Counted from the stretch's first letter, positions 1 to 10,995 are shown. The stretch: DNA of 64,000 bases from Metellina segmentata (GCA_947359465.1 OX375872.1:135582011-135646010); one strand, 5' to 3'. Notes: generated by a model not told the origin, from the letters alone. Translations and numbers: made by a program.

Positions 1-852
1 AAGATGATAATGCCCCAAGGCTTTGAGAAATTCCTCATTAATTAAGAAGAAATGAAAACAGATCGTTAAATTCCCAGATTTTGCAAAATTATTTTGTTCT
101 TGAGTACTCTTAAGGAAAAAAAAAACATTAACTAATTAAAAAATGTAATGTAAAGAACTAGATAAATTCAGCAAGTAGAGTAGAATTATTCGCTGTTTGA
201 AACTTTAATATTCAATCTTTATAGGTGTGACCTGTCACCTTACTCTTCCAAAAAAAAAAATCAGCGCAAAAATCGCAAAATTAACTATTACAAAAGATTC
301 TCATTGATAGGCCTTTCATTGCAGCATCGAAAAGCTAAGTTCTGTGGTGGAAAATCGCACATGCACACAAAAAAACAGCGGAATCGTTGTGTCGGTTTAA
401 ACTAAAACCCAAATTTTCCTACAATGAAGCTAAAAAAACACGAAATTTCCGCTGGAAATACTGATAAGTCATCTCAGATACCGCGCATGCGATAAAAAAG
501 CATCGAAATCGTTGAGCGACAACATCGTGACACCGGAAAAACCGTGAGATCGGGGAAAACCGCGATGTCACGATGACCGCGATATCTGCGCTAGCTAAGG
601 GATGGCTGTGTAAGATCGGGAAAAATCGCGATGACAAGATGACCACGATATCTGCACTAGCTAAGGGATGGCTGTGTAAGATCGGGAAAAATCACGATGT
701 CACGATAACCGCGATATCTGCGTTAGCTAAGGGATGGCTGTGTGAGATCGGAAAAAATCGCGATGCATCGCCATCGTGAAAATCGCGAAACCGATGTGGT
801 TGTCGTCCTCACACCGGTTTTTCACGATGTATCGATACATTGCCCAGGCCTA
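1..852. mobile_element. hAT-N1 non-autonomous element, copy a (right part)
   Basis: Positions 1-540 match the internal sequence of the complete copy at 5129-6882 (for example the segment around CCAGATTTTGCAAAATTATT at 75 and 6170). The end at 819-852 matches that copy's right terminus: ATCGATACAT followed by GCCCAGGCCTA. The left end lies outside the window. No transposase coding is seen, so this looks like a deletion derivative or MITE mobilised in trans. The ATCG-rich inner part (480-840) is full of short palindromes. Confidence 0.6.
545..760. repeat. 66-bp tandem repeat, three units
   Basis: The unit containing GATATCTGCG, CTAGCTAAGGGATGGCTGTG and AGATCGGGAAAAAT begins at 581, 647 and 713, an exact 66-bp period with few mismatches. 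Because 66 is divisible by three, it gives a repetitive open frame at 573-779 that should not be taken as a gene. It lies inside hAT-N1 copy a. Copy b has a different, shorter repetition at the same place (around 6615-6760). Confidence 0.85.
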
Positions 853-1054
853 CCCCCAGTACATAAAATGGCCACTAGGAAATCAGGTTCTTCAAAGCTT
901 GAAATATACTCTCCTTGGCTAGAAACATCAAGGGACGTCATATTCATTAAAACGGCCAAAATCACGTTAGAAAAACGCGGAAAATTACTAAAAAGCGGAA
1001 AACAAGAAAAAAACCTCACAAAAAGCGGAAATCCGCGGAAGATTCTCATGCCTG
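853..1054. mobile_element. fragment of a hAT-like element (right terminus)
   Basis: The stretch ends in GCGGAAGATTCTCATGCCTG, which resembles the terminus at 28201 (GCGGAAGATTTTCACCCCTG). Both are preceded by runs of AAAGCGGAAA motifs. I infer a shared hAT-like terminal sequence read as its right end. No left end or target duplication was found. Confidence 0.35.
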
Positions 1055-1059
1055 TTAAT

Positions 1060-1440
1060 ATTGATGGCACAATGACAGCCCAGCGGTAAGTTCATGACAT
1101 CCTTCAGGCACTTGTGATGCCACTCATGGAAGGGCTTCCAGGAGCCATTTTTCAACATGACAATGTTCGGCCACACACAGCAAGGATGTTTAAAGACTGC
1201 CTACGCCACATTACCACCCTTCCCTGGCCTGCTCGATCCCCAGATTTGTCACCAATCGAGCATATCTGGGATCATATGGGACGGCAAGTTGGACATCCTA
1301 CGAGTTTGGTCGAACTAGAGGCGCGTTTACAGCAACTGTGGAACGAGATGTCTCAGGACATCATACGGAACTTGTATGCCTCAATGACCGCTCGTATCAC
1401 ATTGTGCATTTGCGCTAGAGGGGGTCCAACAGAGTACTAA
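1060..1440 (+). pseudogene. Tc1-like transposase, C-terminal part
   Basis: This is the C-terminal part of a DDE transposase of the Tc1/mariner superfamily, a nuclear DNA cut-and-paste enzyme. The clean frame runs 1114-1440. It shows the second catalytic Asp in FQHDNVRPHTA (residue 16 of this frame), then LPWPARSPDLSPIEHIWD with the catalytic Glu (residue 49), and ends near GGPTEY, the usual Tc1 C-terminus. I count 32 residues between that D and E, two short of the common DD34E spacing. The preceding in-frame codons (1060-1089) also look coding but are cut by a stop, and the DNA-binding half and first Asp are missing. The sequence around 1545-1595 may be the right terminal repeat. Confidence 0.85.
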
Positions 1441-2154
1441 AACTTCCGTTCATTTGTACTTTTTTCTGTAATAAATGATCCATTTTCTTTGATTTTCTAA
1501 TCACTTACTTATATCAAAGTAGTACTTACATGTGTAAAATTTCGTTTCATTTTGACGACTTTTTCTCGGTGCACAAATTTTTATGGCAATGAGTGTATTT
1601 GTCCTCAAATGAGGAATTTTATTCTAATTGTAAATAAGTTAAATTCTAGAATTGATTTTCTTTCACGCATGTTTGCCTGCTCAAGATTTACAGTGTTATT
1701 TTGCATAGATCAAGGGATTAAATTATATAAATTTCAGTGAAGAATTGAATGGACAAAACCAGTTACATATGGTAAACTGTGTTTGAGTTACTTATATCAA
1801 TATATTTTAAAAGGACGGAAGTATGGGATGTTTGTAATCTCGATCACGATTTCAAATGATTATATTTAATAAAAACTCTTAATGGCCTAGTTATTTTAAA
1901 CGAACCTCTGAAATAATTGTACAAAATCTGAAGTACAGTTTGACATAGCCTCAAATAGTTTTAATAATAAAACCTAAATTTTGGACTAAGGTTTTCAGTG
2001 TCATTTATTTTGTCTTCTGAAAAAATGAAGCAGTCGCAGTCCACTACCGAAACCAGCATTAGTTAAACCAGGTCGTAAGCCCAGGGATTTGTCATTACTG
2101 GGCATTTTTCAGCAACGAAATTTGGCGCAGGTAGTCCTAAAGACGACTGAATAG
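1441..2154. other. AT-rich spacer
   Basis: Apart from a possible Tc1 right end near 1545-1595, I see no coding sequence, RNA gene or recognisable repeat here. Confidence 0.5.
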
Positions 2155-2349
2155 ATTTCGAAGCCCGAATTTCAAAATTCAACCTAGAATATTTTTTAAA
2201 TAATTTATTGGCAATTATTATTTTTCCTTAGAATGGCAACAGTGGGAAGAGATCAGATTCTAATTTTTTTTTCCATTTCCTGAGCAAAAACGATTCTAGC
2301 GAAACAAAACAAATAAATATTTTTGATTGGCGTTTATTTTTTTTATTCA
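2155..2349 (+). mobile_element. Hel-A fragment, interrupted by Hel-B
   Basis: It matches the 5' half of the Hel-A family (CCCGAATTTCAAAATTCAAC, then CTTAGAATGGCAACA, as at 4355 and 8119). Hel-A-like sequence resumes after the Hel-B insertion at 3624 (TTTCTATCTTTGCGATCTTT) and continues to about 3720. Confidence 0.55.
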
Positions 2350-3623
2350 CTAGGGGGCTGCGCCCCCTGCTCGCCAACCCCCGGGGGTTGCTGCGCAATC
2401 CCATTTGGTTTGCTTCGCAAACCAACACTCCTGTCACAGATGCCATTTGGTTTGCTTCGCAAACCAACATTACTTTCAGAGTGAAACTATCTGAATAATT
2501 CATATTATGCTGATTTCACTTTCCGGTTCATGACGTCACAGCGAGGGCTTCGCTGCGTCTCGCTTCCGCTCGCCGACCCCTGGGATTGCTATGCAATCTG
2601 TTTGGTTTGCTTTCTCAAACCAATACTTCTTTCGCTAGTGATTTCACGTTTTTTTGCTTTAACACTTAATGCACCTTAAACTAATAGCCGCATCAGTAAA
2701 AAATCTTCTGCATCTTGTTCCCTGTACAATTTTAAGTAAACAGTGTTAATATCCAAACTTTACGATCTGTACTTTGTCGGTAAACTGTCTTGAGAACAGA
2801 GGGAAAAAAGCGAGCCTTTTTCCTCCCCAAATTCAAAGAAATCGTTTTTATGGCAATTGTTGCTACGATAAATTTGATATCTGGCAAACCCGATAGTCAA
2901 AAGTTCCGAAAATTGTATGACCAACTTTTAATTGCATCGATTTTATTTATTAACCAATTTGAAAAATAATTGTACCATAAGAAAGAGTGTAATGTAATGT
3001 ATTCAGTGATGTTTTCAAATTTAAAAAATAACGGTTTTAACAATAAGTAGCGAAAATATCCAAATATTCCGAATTTTGTATGACGAACTTTTGATCGCAT
3101 CCAATTTAATTATTAACCGATTTCAAAAATAATAGTACCGTAAGAAAGAGTATATTCTGAGGTATATTGCGATATTTTAAAAATTAAAAACTAATAGTAA
3201 TTAGATATAGATACGGCAGTTTTAAAAAAAAAGTAACAAAAATGTCCCGATTTTTCCTGAATTTCAAAAAAATATTATCAATAACCAAATTTAAATTTCA
3301 AAAAAAAACTCGACGAGCTTCAAAAATTTACGTTGAGAGGTACTCTTAAAAAAAAACTCACGACTGAAGACTGGAAATTTGAATGTGTTTTGCTCACTCG
3401 CGGAAGAAATTTCACTTCTTCAACTTTAACACTTAATAAAACCTAAACTAATAGCCGCATCGGAAAAAAATCTTAATAATTATGCAGGGAATACGATGAA
3501 GAACAAAGCATGTTAATTTCATTTTTTTCCGATCAGTACTTTCTCGGGAAACCGTCTAAGAATCGAGCTAAACAACAGTTTTCAATCCTGCGGCGGCGGT
3601 AACATTTTTTTAATATAGAGAGA
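2350..3623 (-). mobile_element. Hel-B, non-autonomous Helitron-like element (full)
   Basis: On the minus strand the element starts A|TCTCTCTATATTA (plus end 3623) and finishes with a strong hairpin GGGGGCGCAGCCCCC immediately followed by CTAG|T (plus start 2350). A 5' TC, a 3' hairpin plus CTRR and insertion between A and T with no duplication are the Helitron hallmarks. No Rep/helicase coding is present. A shorter copy is at 53584-53951. The palindromic GGTTTGCTTCGCAAACC occurs twice near the 3' end. Two internal segments are duplicated (about 2895-2995 and 3063-3162). It sits inside a Hel-A element. Confidence 0.65.
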
Positions 3624-4178
3624 TTAGTCCAAGTTTCTATCTTTGCGATCTTTAAAGAAGGAGTGAAAATTTCACACCAGATCGCTACCTCAGGTAGTCT
3701 TAATTTTATGGTAAGTCTGAATACGTCGAGTGGAGGTGGGGCTCAAATTTAAAATTATTGTTTTTTCTTTTTAATTTTTTCGGTATCAGTAAGGCTAGTA
3801 AAAAAATGTTACGTTTTACGCTGTGTGTGTGCTGGGCTGTAAGTTAGCAAATATTTGCAGCAAGTTTGTCAAAATGTTGGGTAGCAATGTTAGAAGTTTT
3901 GTTACCTCTGAATTAAAAGAAGAAAAGTATTACTCCATTATAGTTTATTTGACGCCTAATATTCACATATGGACTAATTAAACTACTGTGGTTAGATATA
4001 TCAACACAAATGGAACCCCTGTGGAATTTTTTTTAGAATATACTGGCCATAAGAGTGCAGATATGGAAATTGCATTTTAAAGCTATTACCTGATTTAAAT
4101 AATAATTTGCAAGATTGTAGAGGACAATCTTATGCCTCCAACATGTCGGGTATATACAGCGGCCTTTAATCATGCGCC
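3624..4178. other. short Hel-A continuation, then unassigned AT-rich DNA
   Basis: 3624-3720 continues the Hel-A copy split by Hel-B. 3721-4178 shows no recognisable gene or repeat. Confidence 0.4.
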
Positions 4179-5128
4179 TCTAATATTATAAAATGAAGTG
4201 TTTGTGTGTGGACTGTCCTGATAAATCTATGGCACATACAATAATGGGTAGTCCGGTTTTTTTGCAATTTTTTCTATAGCGTCCGAATTTTAAAATTTAA
4301 TTAGAACATTTTTTTAAAACTAATTTAATGGCATTTAATATTAGTATTGTTTTCTTTAGACTGGTAACACCATAAAGAAATGAGATTCTAAAATTATTTT
4401 TTCCCCCTCAAGTTGAATTCTCTAAGGAACAATTTGTCAGCAGACTAAAAAAATAAAGTTTTAACTGAGTTCTTTTTTCTATCTCATACATCGTTAAAGA
4501 CAGAGTAAAATTTTCAATGGATTTGAAATCTGCGAAAAATTTCACATTAGATCAATACCTAAAAACACGATTTTCTTTCAATAAATAATTTTTAATTGAA
4601 ATTTGTATATTTTTTCTAAACCGAACGGCCGCTGCGCAGAATGACCTTCATTTAATTCGAGAAATCAGATTTCATTTCATGCGCTCAGCAAAACAAATAA
4701 ACATTTTGACTGGCATTGTTTAGTTCTTCTAATCGGAATCGTGAAAGATAGATAGAAAATTTCAACGAATTTGAAATCTGCGGAAAAATTTACACCAGGT
4801 CGATACATTGCATTTGATTTTCTTTTAATAAATAATTTTTTAATCAAATATTTATATTTTCGCTAGAGATTGTGACGTCACGCCGATTACATCTTTTCGC
4901 AATTGGAATTTGGCCGAATTTTACAACGACGAGGACATCACGGGCGTTGCTCTTGCTGTTGGTTTGCGAAGCAAACCATAGTGTAAAATATTCATATTTT
5001 GGTTTGCGAGGCAAACCAAATTGGAATTTGCCGGGACTTCATTCCAATAGGCTACGAATTTCCATTATGTTTGCGAAGCAAACCAACACCACGGGCAACG
5101 ACATGATGCTGTTATCGAATTTGACCGC
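4179..5128 (+). mobile_element. Hel-A, Helitron-like element with a 5' end
   Basis: The 5' end TCTAATATTATAAAATGAAG matches the 5' ends of the copies at 34820 (reverse) and 45909. The inside has two related modules, each with a GATTTGAAATC-type imperfect palindrome and GAAAATTT (about 4515-4620 and 4755-4860). The 3' part carries GGTTTGCGAAGCAAACC palindromes. It is interrupted at 5129 by hAT-N1 and continues at 6883. No coding potential is seen. Confidence 0.55.
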
Positions 5129-5285
5129 TAGACCTGGGTGATGTTCAAATTTTTACATCGCGATACATCGGCATTCTAACATCACGATACATTGTGATAT
5201 TAACCATGCATTTTATGCATAGTAAAAGCAAAACCTTGTTCCTACATCACTATATATATATATATATATTATATATATATATATA

Positions 5286-5582
5286 TGTAGGAACGGAATT
5301 CTTTCGTCTCCCCACCTACTACCGAAAGGAGAAAGGGACTATTTCATCCAGGAAACGGAACACCACGAACGCTAAGGGAAAAAGGCTTGATCCCTTGCCC
5401 GCGGCGGAGGGTCTTCAGTTTTTTGTGTGATCGGAGAGAGTCGAGACCTGTGTGGCCACTCTTCCGTACTTTTTTTATGCGAATCTATTGAGACCTCTGT
5501 GGCTCATATGTGTACCATCTTCAATTAATTTAATAAATGTTGTGTTTTACAACACGTGGACTCATTCCAAAATACCATATCA
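5286..5582 (+). mobile_element. candidate solo LTR inside hAT-N1
   Basis: This GC-richer block begins TGTAGGAACGG and can be read to end ...ATACCATATCA, giving TG...CA ends. It has AATAAA at about 5532, followed by TGTTGTGTTTTACAAC. The next bases (AGTAATAGCTACAGTG) resemble a retroelement leader. It is absent from copy a over the part of hAT-N1 visible here, but that copy is truncated, so absence is weak evidence. No duplication can be read in the flanking TA repeats. BEL/Pao or gypsy origin is open. Confidence 0.35.
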
Positions 5583-5616
5583 AGTAATAGCTACAGTGCC
5601 ATTCCAGTGTTGACAT

Positions 5617-5619
<3 letters not shown>

Positions 5620-5680
<61 letters not shown>
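5620..5680. repeat. (TA)n microsatellite
   Basis: An uninterrupted TA run of about 60 bp. Shorter TA runs at 5252-5285 and 5800-5815 belong to the same block. Open frames through these runs are artefacts. Confidence 0.95.
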
Positions 5681-5682
<2 letters not shown>

Positions 5683-6882
5683 AATTTTTTTTAAGTTTTC
5701 TTTCCTTCGCTATATAAAATTGTGGTAGGAAAAAAATAACAAATAAAGATCCGTGTTGTACGTTTAAGAAACACGCATGACTTAAAACAAGATGTAGCAT
5801 ATATATATATATATAGATAGATAGGTGTGTTTCACGCACCATATATGATCAAGTAGATTCAAAAATTAGATTTTTTAGAAAGAGAAAAACGTATACATAA
5901 ATAGAAATAAAGGGGCATTTGATTCCTCTTAGTGACGGTATATATAACCTATATTTCCACAGAAGTTCACAAAAAAAGGGATGCAAACGGATTGATTGTA
6001 ACATCAAGAAACAAGAGAAGGTTTGTGGAACTCAACATAAAATGGGGGTAATCATTTTTGTTTTAAAACAAAACAAAAAATTCTGGAAACGAAAGTCATC
6101 ATCAGCACACAAATGATTTTAAGAAATTCTTCATTAGTTAAAAAAAAAAATTAAAACATCTTTAAAATTCCAGATTTTGCAAAATTATTTTGTTTTTAAG
6201 TATTTTTAAGCAAAAAAAACAAACATTAACAAATTATAAACAAAGGAATCCTTGTGTCGATCTAAACCCAAATTTCCCCCAATGATGCTAAAATAACACG
6301 CTATCATCAACGCAAAAATAACTCGAAATTTCACACCGGAAAATCATGATATTCTGATTAGGCAACTCAACGTGTAAATCGCGAAACCGATGTAGACATC
6401 GGTTTTTCACGCTGAATCGCGTATGCGCTGTGAAAACATCGAACCATCGTTGCATCGAAAAATTGTGATACCGGAAAACCAAGAAATACTGGTTTGGCAA
6501 CTCGACGTGAAAATCGCGAAACGGATGTGGCGATGTCAACATCGGTTTTTCACGATGAATCGCGCATGCGCTATGAAAACATCGATGCATCGAATATCGT
6601 GACAGTGGAAAACCACGATGATGCTCTGGGATTGGCTGCGTGACATCATTTGAAACCATGATGATGCTCTGGGATTGGCTGCGTGACATCGGAAGAAACC
6701 GCTATATCGCGCCTGCGCTTTGAAAATATCGAAATCGTGATAGTGCTCTGGGATTGGCTGTGTGACATCGGGAACAACCGATATATCACGATACATCGTC
6801 ATCGGGATAATCGCGAAACCGATATGACGATGTCGTCCTCAAACCGGTTTTCCACGATGTATCGATACATCGCCCAGGCCTA

Positions 6883-7003
6883 TTGGCCGCATTGACAATG
6901 TTGACTTGACGGCTTTGCCTCTGGTGTTAGTAGTTCATAATATTCATAATTTGGTTTGCAAAGTAAACCAAATTGGAATTCGCAGGGAATTCATTCCAAT
7001 AGG
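6883..7003 (+). mobile_element. Hel-A continuation between two hAT insertions
   Basis: The Hel-A tail (GGCCGCATTGACAATG, then TTTGGTTTGCAAAG) resumes after hAT-N1 and is interrupted again at 7004. Another 34 bp follow at 7934-7967. Part of the tail is repeated relative to 4900-5100, suggesting a tandem tail duplication. Confidence 0.5.
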
Positions 7004-7933
7004 CAGTGTTCGGCGCTAACACTTTACTTGTAATAATTACTTTTTACAGAAATGGTAATTCGTTACATTCGAAAACCAGTAATTTTACAGGTAATTCGTT
7101 ATATAATTTTCAATAAAGTAATTTTAGTTACAGTAACGCGTAACAAAACTCAAAGGACTCCTTAAAGTATTGTGAACCGCTTAATATTTCTTCAACACAA
7201 GATGTTAAAAATAGATTTAAACATTTTTTTTTGATGAAAACGTAGTGACTGCCAGTGTTCTTTACCCAAAGTTTAAACTCGTTACTTTGCTTGATCCTGT
7301 CGTAACTGATTCTGATTGGGATACTGTCAACGCATTTCTTCAAAGAGAAAATATCAAACGAATCGTAGAAGAGAAATATTGTGCTCACAAAAATGAAGCC
7401 TTCCTACTGATAGTATTGATGATGATTTGCAATCATCTAGCAGTGACGATGAATTTTTTGAGACAGTGAAAACTAGAGATCCTTCTTCCGATTTTGAGTT
7501 ATCCACATTTTTTTCAAAACAAAGATTGCAGTTTGTCTGGCATTCTTCTGCAGTAAAAAGCATGTTTGTAAAATACAATACTCCCTACTAGCGGTTGCTG
7601 AAAGATCGTTTAGTTCTGGCTGTTTCTATCTCCAACCCAATCGCAGGCGCTTAAGTGACAAAAATTTTGCGATGCAGCTTTTGCTGTATCGCAATAAATA
7701 GATTTTCTTATAACGATGTAATAAAGCTGATAAAAAAATCTTTCGTTTATTGATTCCTATATTATTTTAAAAACCTTTGCAAGTATGGCATTTTGTCGTA
7801 AAAAGTAATCTTAAAATTAATTGTAATATGTTACTATTGACACGCAGTAATTTTACAGGTAATTCGTTATTTTTTACGAAAAGTAATTGTAATTGCAACA
7901 AGTTACATTTAAACAAGTAACGGCCCAACCCTG
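7004..7933 (+). mobile_element. BED-type hAT element, internally deleted
   Basis: The ends CAGTGTTCGGC and GGCCCAACCCTG are imperfect inverted repeats (CAG[T/G]GTT[C/G]GG). The flanks are CCAATAGG (6996-7003) and CCAATAAG (7934-7941), an 8-bp duplication with one mismatch. Stretches of GTAATTTTACAGGTAATTCGTTA occur near both ends as subterminal repeats (near 7080 and 7850). It inserted into Hel-A. Confidence 0.7.
7210..7701 (+). pseudogene. hAT transposase remnant (C-terminal half)
   Basis: The first frame (7245-7469) contains ASVLYPKFKLVTLLDP, matching the block before the insertion domain and dimerisation region of BED-type hAT transposases. A shifted frame continues with a Ser/Asp-rich linker. 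The end (7585-7700) reads as the hAT C-terminal dimerisation motif: AERSFSSGCF, then NRRRLSDKNF and LLLYRNK. At least two frame changes and stops break it, and the N-terminal BED finger and RNase-H-like catalytic part are deleted. Confidence 0.7.
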
Positions 7934-7967
7934 CCAATAAGCTACAAAATTTCCATTTGGTTTGCGT

Positions 7968-8066
7968 AATTTTGAACCAAGGTCAGGTGACGAGGCAACA
8001 CCTGAGGTGGCACCCCACTCTTCTAATTTCCACACCAACCCAAAGTGAGGACTTTCGGCCACGACA
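7968..8066 (-). mobile_element. SINE fragment (core domain only)
   Basis: It matches the SINE core at 29028-29168 and 52400-52450 (TTCCACACCAACCCAAAGTGAGG). On the minus strand it reads as the conserved central region, with no tRNA-like head. It sits between Hel-A pieces. Confidence 0.55.
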
Positions 8067-8084
8067 TATTAAATAACCATGAAT

Positions 8085-8815
8085 TTGATAGATTTTAATT
8101 ATTATTGTTGTTTTCCGTAGAATGGCAACACCATAAAGACATGGCAGATTCTAAATTTATTTATTCCGTGATTAAGTTTGAATAACTTTCAGCTGAAGAA
8201 CAAAACAAATAAAAAGTTTTAATTGGAGTTATGTAGTTCTTTTTCTATCTCCTAGATCTTTAAAAATAGAGTAAAAATTTCAACGGATTTCAAATCTGCA
8301 GAAAATTGCACATAGATCAATGCCTAAAAATATCATTTATTTTAATAAATAATTTTTAAATTATAACTTTTATATTTCCCTCCATAAGAATTTGACAGCG
8401 ATTGTGTTTGAGAAATCCGATTCCATTTCATGCACTCAAACGAATCCAGACAAGGAAAGAAACAAATAAAAAAACATTTTGACTGGCATTGTTTAGTTCT
8501 ATTTTGTAAAATCGAGATCGTTAATGATAGATTTAAAAATTTCAACAGATTTGAAATCTGCGGAAAATTTTATATCAGATAGATACCTTATTCATTTGAT
8601 TTTCTTTTAATTAATAATTCTTTTCAATTAAATATTTATATTTTCGCAAGATATTGTTACGTCACGCTGATTGGATCTCTTCGCTATTCGAATTTGGCCG
8701 CATTTGACAATGAGCGTTGCGCAAACCAACACCATGGGCAACACTGTGATGGCTGTTATCTAATAGGCCACAAATTCCCATTTGGTTTGCGAAGCTAACC
8801 AGATACGAAGGTATT
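8085..8815 (+). mobile_element. Hel-A copy lacking its 5' end
   Basis: It is collinear with 4330-5080: CGTAGAATGGCAACACCATA, the two GATTT(C/G)AAATCTGC modules, GTTACGTCACGCTGATTGGA, then CCATTTGGTTTGCGAAGCTA. The TC terminus and the CTAG end are not recognisable. Confidence 0.55.
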
Positions 8816-9279
8816 CATTACGAACACAAAAAGGACTATTTATTTCGTTTGATAGAAAAGATATAACTTGAAAGGAGTATGTTGTTGCTTTATATTTATA
8901 GCCATTAAAATACGATGAAAATTCAACGGTATTCAATTATTAAAGACATTTTATCCCGCTTTCACACAAAACTTGTAAAAATACCATAGTTTACAACAAA
9001 AAGGGGTTATTAGGTAATTTTATTTAATGTATACCGACAACGTTCCATTTAAGTTTTCATGTGCGGCAAACGTTTTTAAAATAAAACTAAAATTAAACAT
9101 TCAATTTGAAAGCACAACTTTGAAGTTATTTTTTTAATATCCTCAATGTGAAATGTGCAAGATTGTTGGCAATGATAACTAAAAACAGAACGTGTAATTA
9201 AAATATGATGAACAGTATAAATGTTCTGAATTCAATCACATCTCTACAATTATAACAGGAAGTCTATATATATATTTTT
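8816..9279. other. AT-rich spacer
   Basis: I see no gene, RNA or repeat signature here. Confidence 0.5.
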
Positions 9280-10178
9280 TTTTGTCGCAGGAGCAAAATA
9301 CTGACGATTCTATGGCACTGGCAGCAATGAGATTTGGCACACAGGTTGTCCAAATTTTTTGCAATTTTTGGGTCGCGGCGAAATTTTAAAATTCAATCTA
9401 CAAGATTTTAAAATGAATTTAATTGTTTCATTCTCTACCCGGCTTCTTCAAACGCGTTTCGTCCGGACGTAAGAAACCCCCTAAAATGAGCTTTTTCTCC
9501 CCCACGTAACTGTTTTTTATATATATTTGCGCAAGAGATTATAACGTCACGTAAACTTTCTCTTTAAAGAAAAAAAAATACAGATTGCATATTCTGCCCT
9601 TTGCGTTAAAAAAAAAAAAAAGAAACGTTACATTTCCTGTACCCTTTTCGGCGAATGAGAGCAAGAAATAAAAAACATATTGACTGGGATTTATAAGTTT
9701 TTTTTACGTAAAATCAGAATTTCTAAAGATAGATTGAAATTTTCAACGGATTTGAAATCTGCGGAAAATTTCACTATAGATTACCTAAAAATATGATTTT
9801 CTTTAAATAAATAATTTTTAAATGAATTTAATAGTTAGTTTTATTCTCCATCGGTTTTTCAACGCGTTACTACCAGAGAGAGAAGAAACGCCGGAAATGA
9901 CGTTGCCACGTCAGCCGTTCCTGCGACAGAACGCGGAGGAAATTATTATTTTCGTTTCCGCTTAGATTTTGCCCGAGGAATGATTTACAGTCACAGTTCT
10001 TATTTCTATCTCCTAGACCGTTAAAGATAGATTGAAAATTTCAACAGATTTCAAATCTGCGGAAAATATCAGTTTAGATTGATACCTAAAAATACGATTT
10101 TCTTTAAATAAATAACTTTTAAATTGAATATATCATCAACGGATTTGAAATCTGCGGAAAATTTTACACCAGATTAAA
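9280..10178 (+). mobile_element. Hel-A copy, diverged
   Basis: It contains the family landmarks ATTCTATGGCACTGGCAG, the AAATTTTAAAATTCAATCTA block and three GATTT(C/G)AAATCTGCGGAAAAT modules (about 9755, 10048 and 10142). The 3' tail is missing. Confidence 0.5.
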
Positions 10179-10190
10179 TAAAACCTTACA

Positions 10191-10379
10191 TCACAGCCAT
10201 TGCCCGTAGTTAGTTATAAATATTAATAAAGACGTGTAGTGGCCGTCATAGTCAATGACTTGTTTCAGGCGCCTTGGTATAGAGTCCATTAAGATGGTGA
10301 CAAAGTCAGAATCCATTCTGACTGAATCCCAGAATCTGTTGGCAGAAATTTCTGTTTTCACTCTGTGAACAATCCCCAA
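10191..10379 (-). pseudogene. Tc1/pogo-type transposase C-terminal scrap
   Basis: The 62-residue frame contains NRFWDSVRMDSDF followed by DSIPRRLKQVIDYDGHYTSL, which resembles the extreme C-terminus of Tc1-like transposases (SMPRR..AVI...GG.T). No catalytic residues or terminal repeats remain. The assignment rests on this short motif. Confidence 0.45.
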
Positions 10380-10995
10380 TAACGATAATAATTAAATTTT
10401 GCAAAACGTTTCACTGCACTACTAATTATGCACGTAATGAGCTGGAATTTGGAATTTCGATGTTTCAGTAACAGTTCAATCACATGGTGTCAACATTTGC
10501 CCATGTTTCTATTCATAATTTTTATGAATATTAATTTCATAATTGATTAAAAATAGCAAATTTATTTTGATAATTAAAATGTTTATAGATTGTGTTTGGG
10601 ATTTTGGGTAGCAAAGGACGAAAAAACAATTTCCAAGACATATTAACATTTTAGCAAATGTAACAAAAAACGTGAAACACCAATTTGACATTAGGATATC
10701 TAATTTTAAAACACTTACAAATCGGTGAAAAAAATCCAATAAAATTGATAAACTTTTTTTTATATTTCCGCTTGAAATTGTGTGCAGAATCAAATTTGTG
10801 ATAAAAGATGGATGTTCGTATTGAAATTATCGGAGCAAGCACCCAGTTTGATATGAAGACGGCCCCTTAGACAAATTCTAAGTAATGATATTTGTAGAAA
10901 ACATTAATCCCTATCAATTGCTACCTTCCGGTTCATTCTACGATGTAAATTGTGCAATTGCGAACGGGTGAGTCGTTTTTTTTTGACGGTTGTAA
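10380..10995. other. AT-rich spacer
   Basis: I see no coding sequence or repeat that I can support. Short minus-strand frames at 10509-10842 are hydrophobic by composition only. Confidence 0.5.

Larger units (their letters stand above)
5129..6882. mobile_element. hAT-N1 non-autonomous element, copy b (complete)
   Basis: The left end TAGACCTGGGTGATGT and the right end ACATCGCCCAGGCCTA are inverted repeats (two mismatches in 16). They are flanked by an 8-bp duplication, TTGACCGC (5121-5128) and TTGGCCGC (6883-6890), seven of eight identical. The 8-bp duplication and terminal style point to hAT. The 1754-bp element encodes no transposase. It carries long TA microsatellites, a candidate solo LTR, and an ATCG-rich right half with repeats of GATGATGCTCTGGGATTGGC (near 6617, 6659 and 6738). 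Confidence 0.75.

Noticed and set aside
545..760. CRISPR-like array
   Set aside because: The 66-bp units are directly adjacent without unique spacers, and the window is eukaryotic.
2228..2503. Frame with repeated VCEANQM peptide on the minus strand
   Set aside because: The peptide is the translation of the GGTTTGCTTCGCAAACC palindrome in Helitron-like DNA, not a conserved protein.
5194..5842. Open frames running through TA repeats (Ile/Tyr-rich peptides)
   Set aside because: They arise from TA microsatellites and have no start context or homology.
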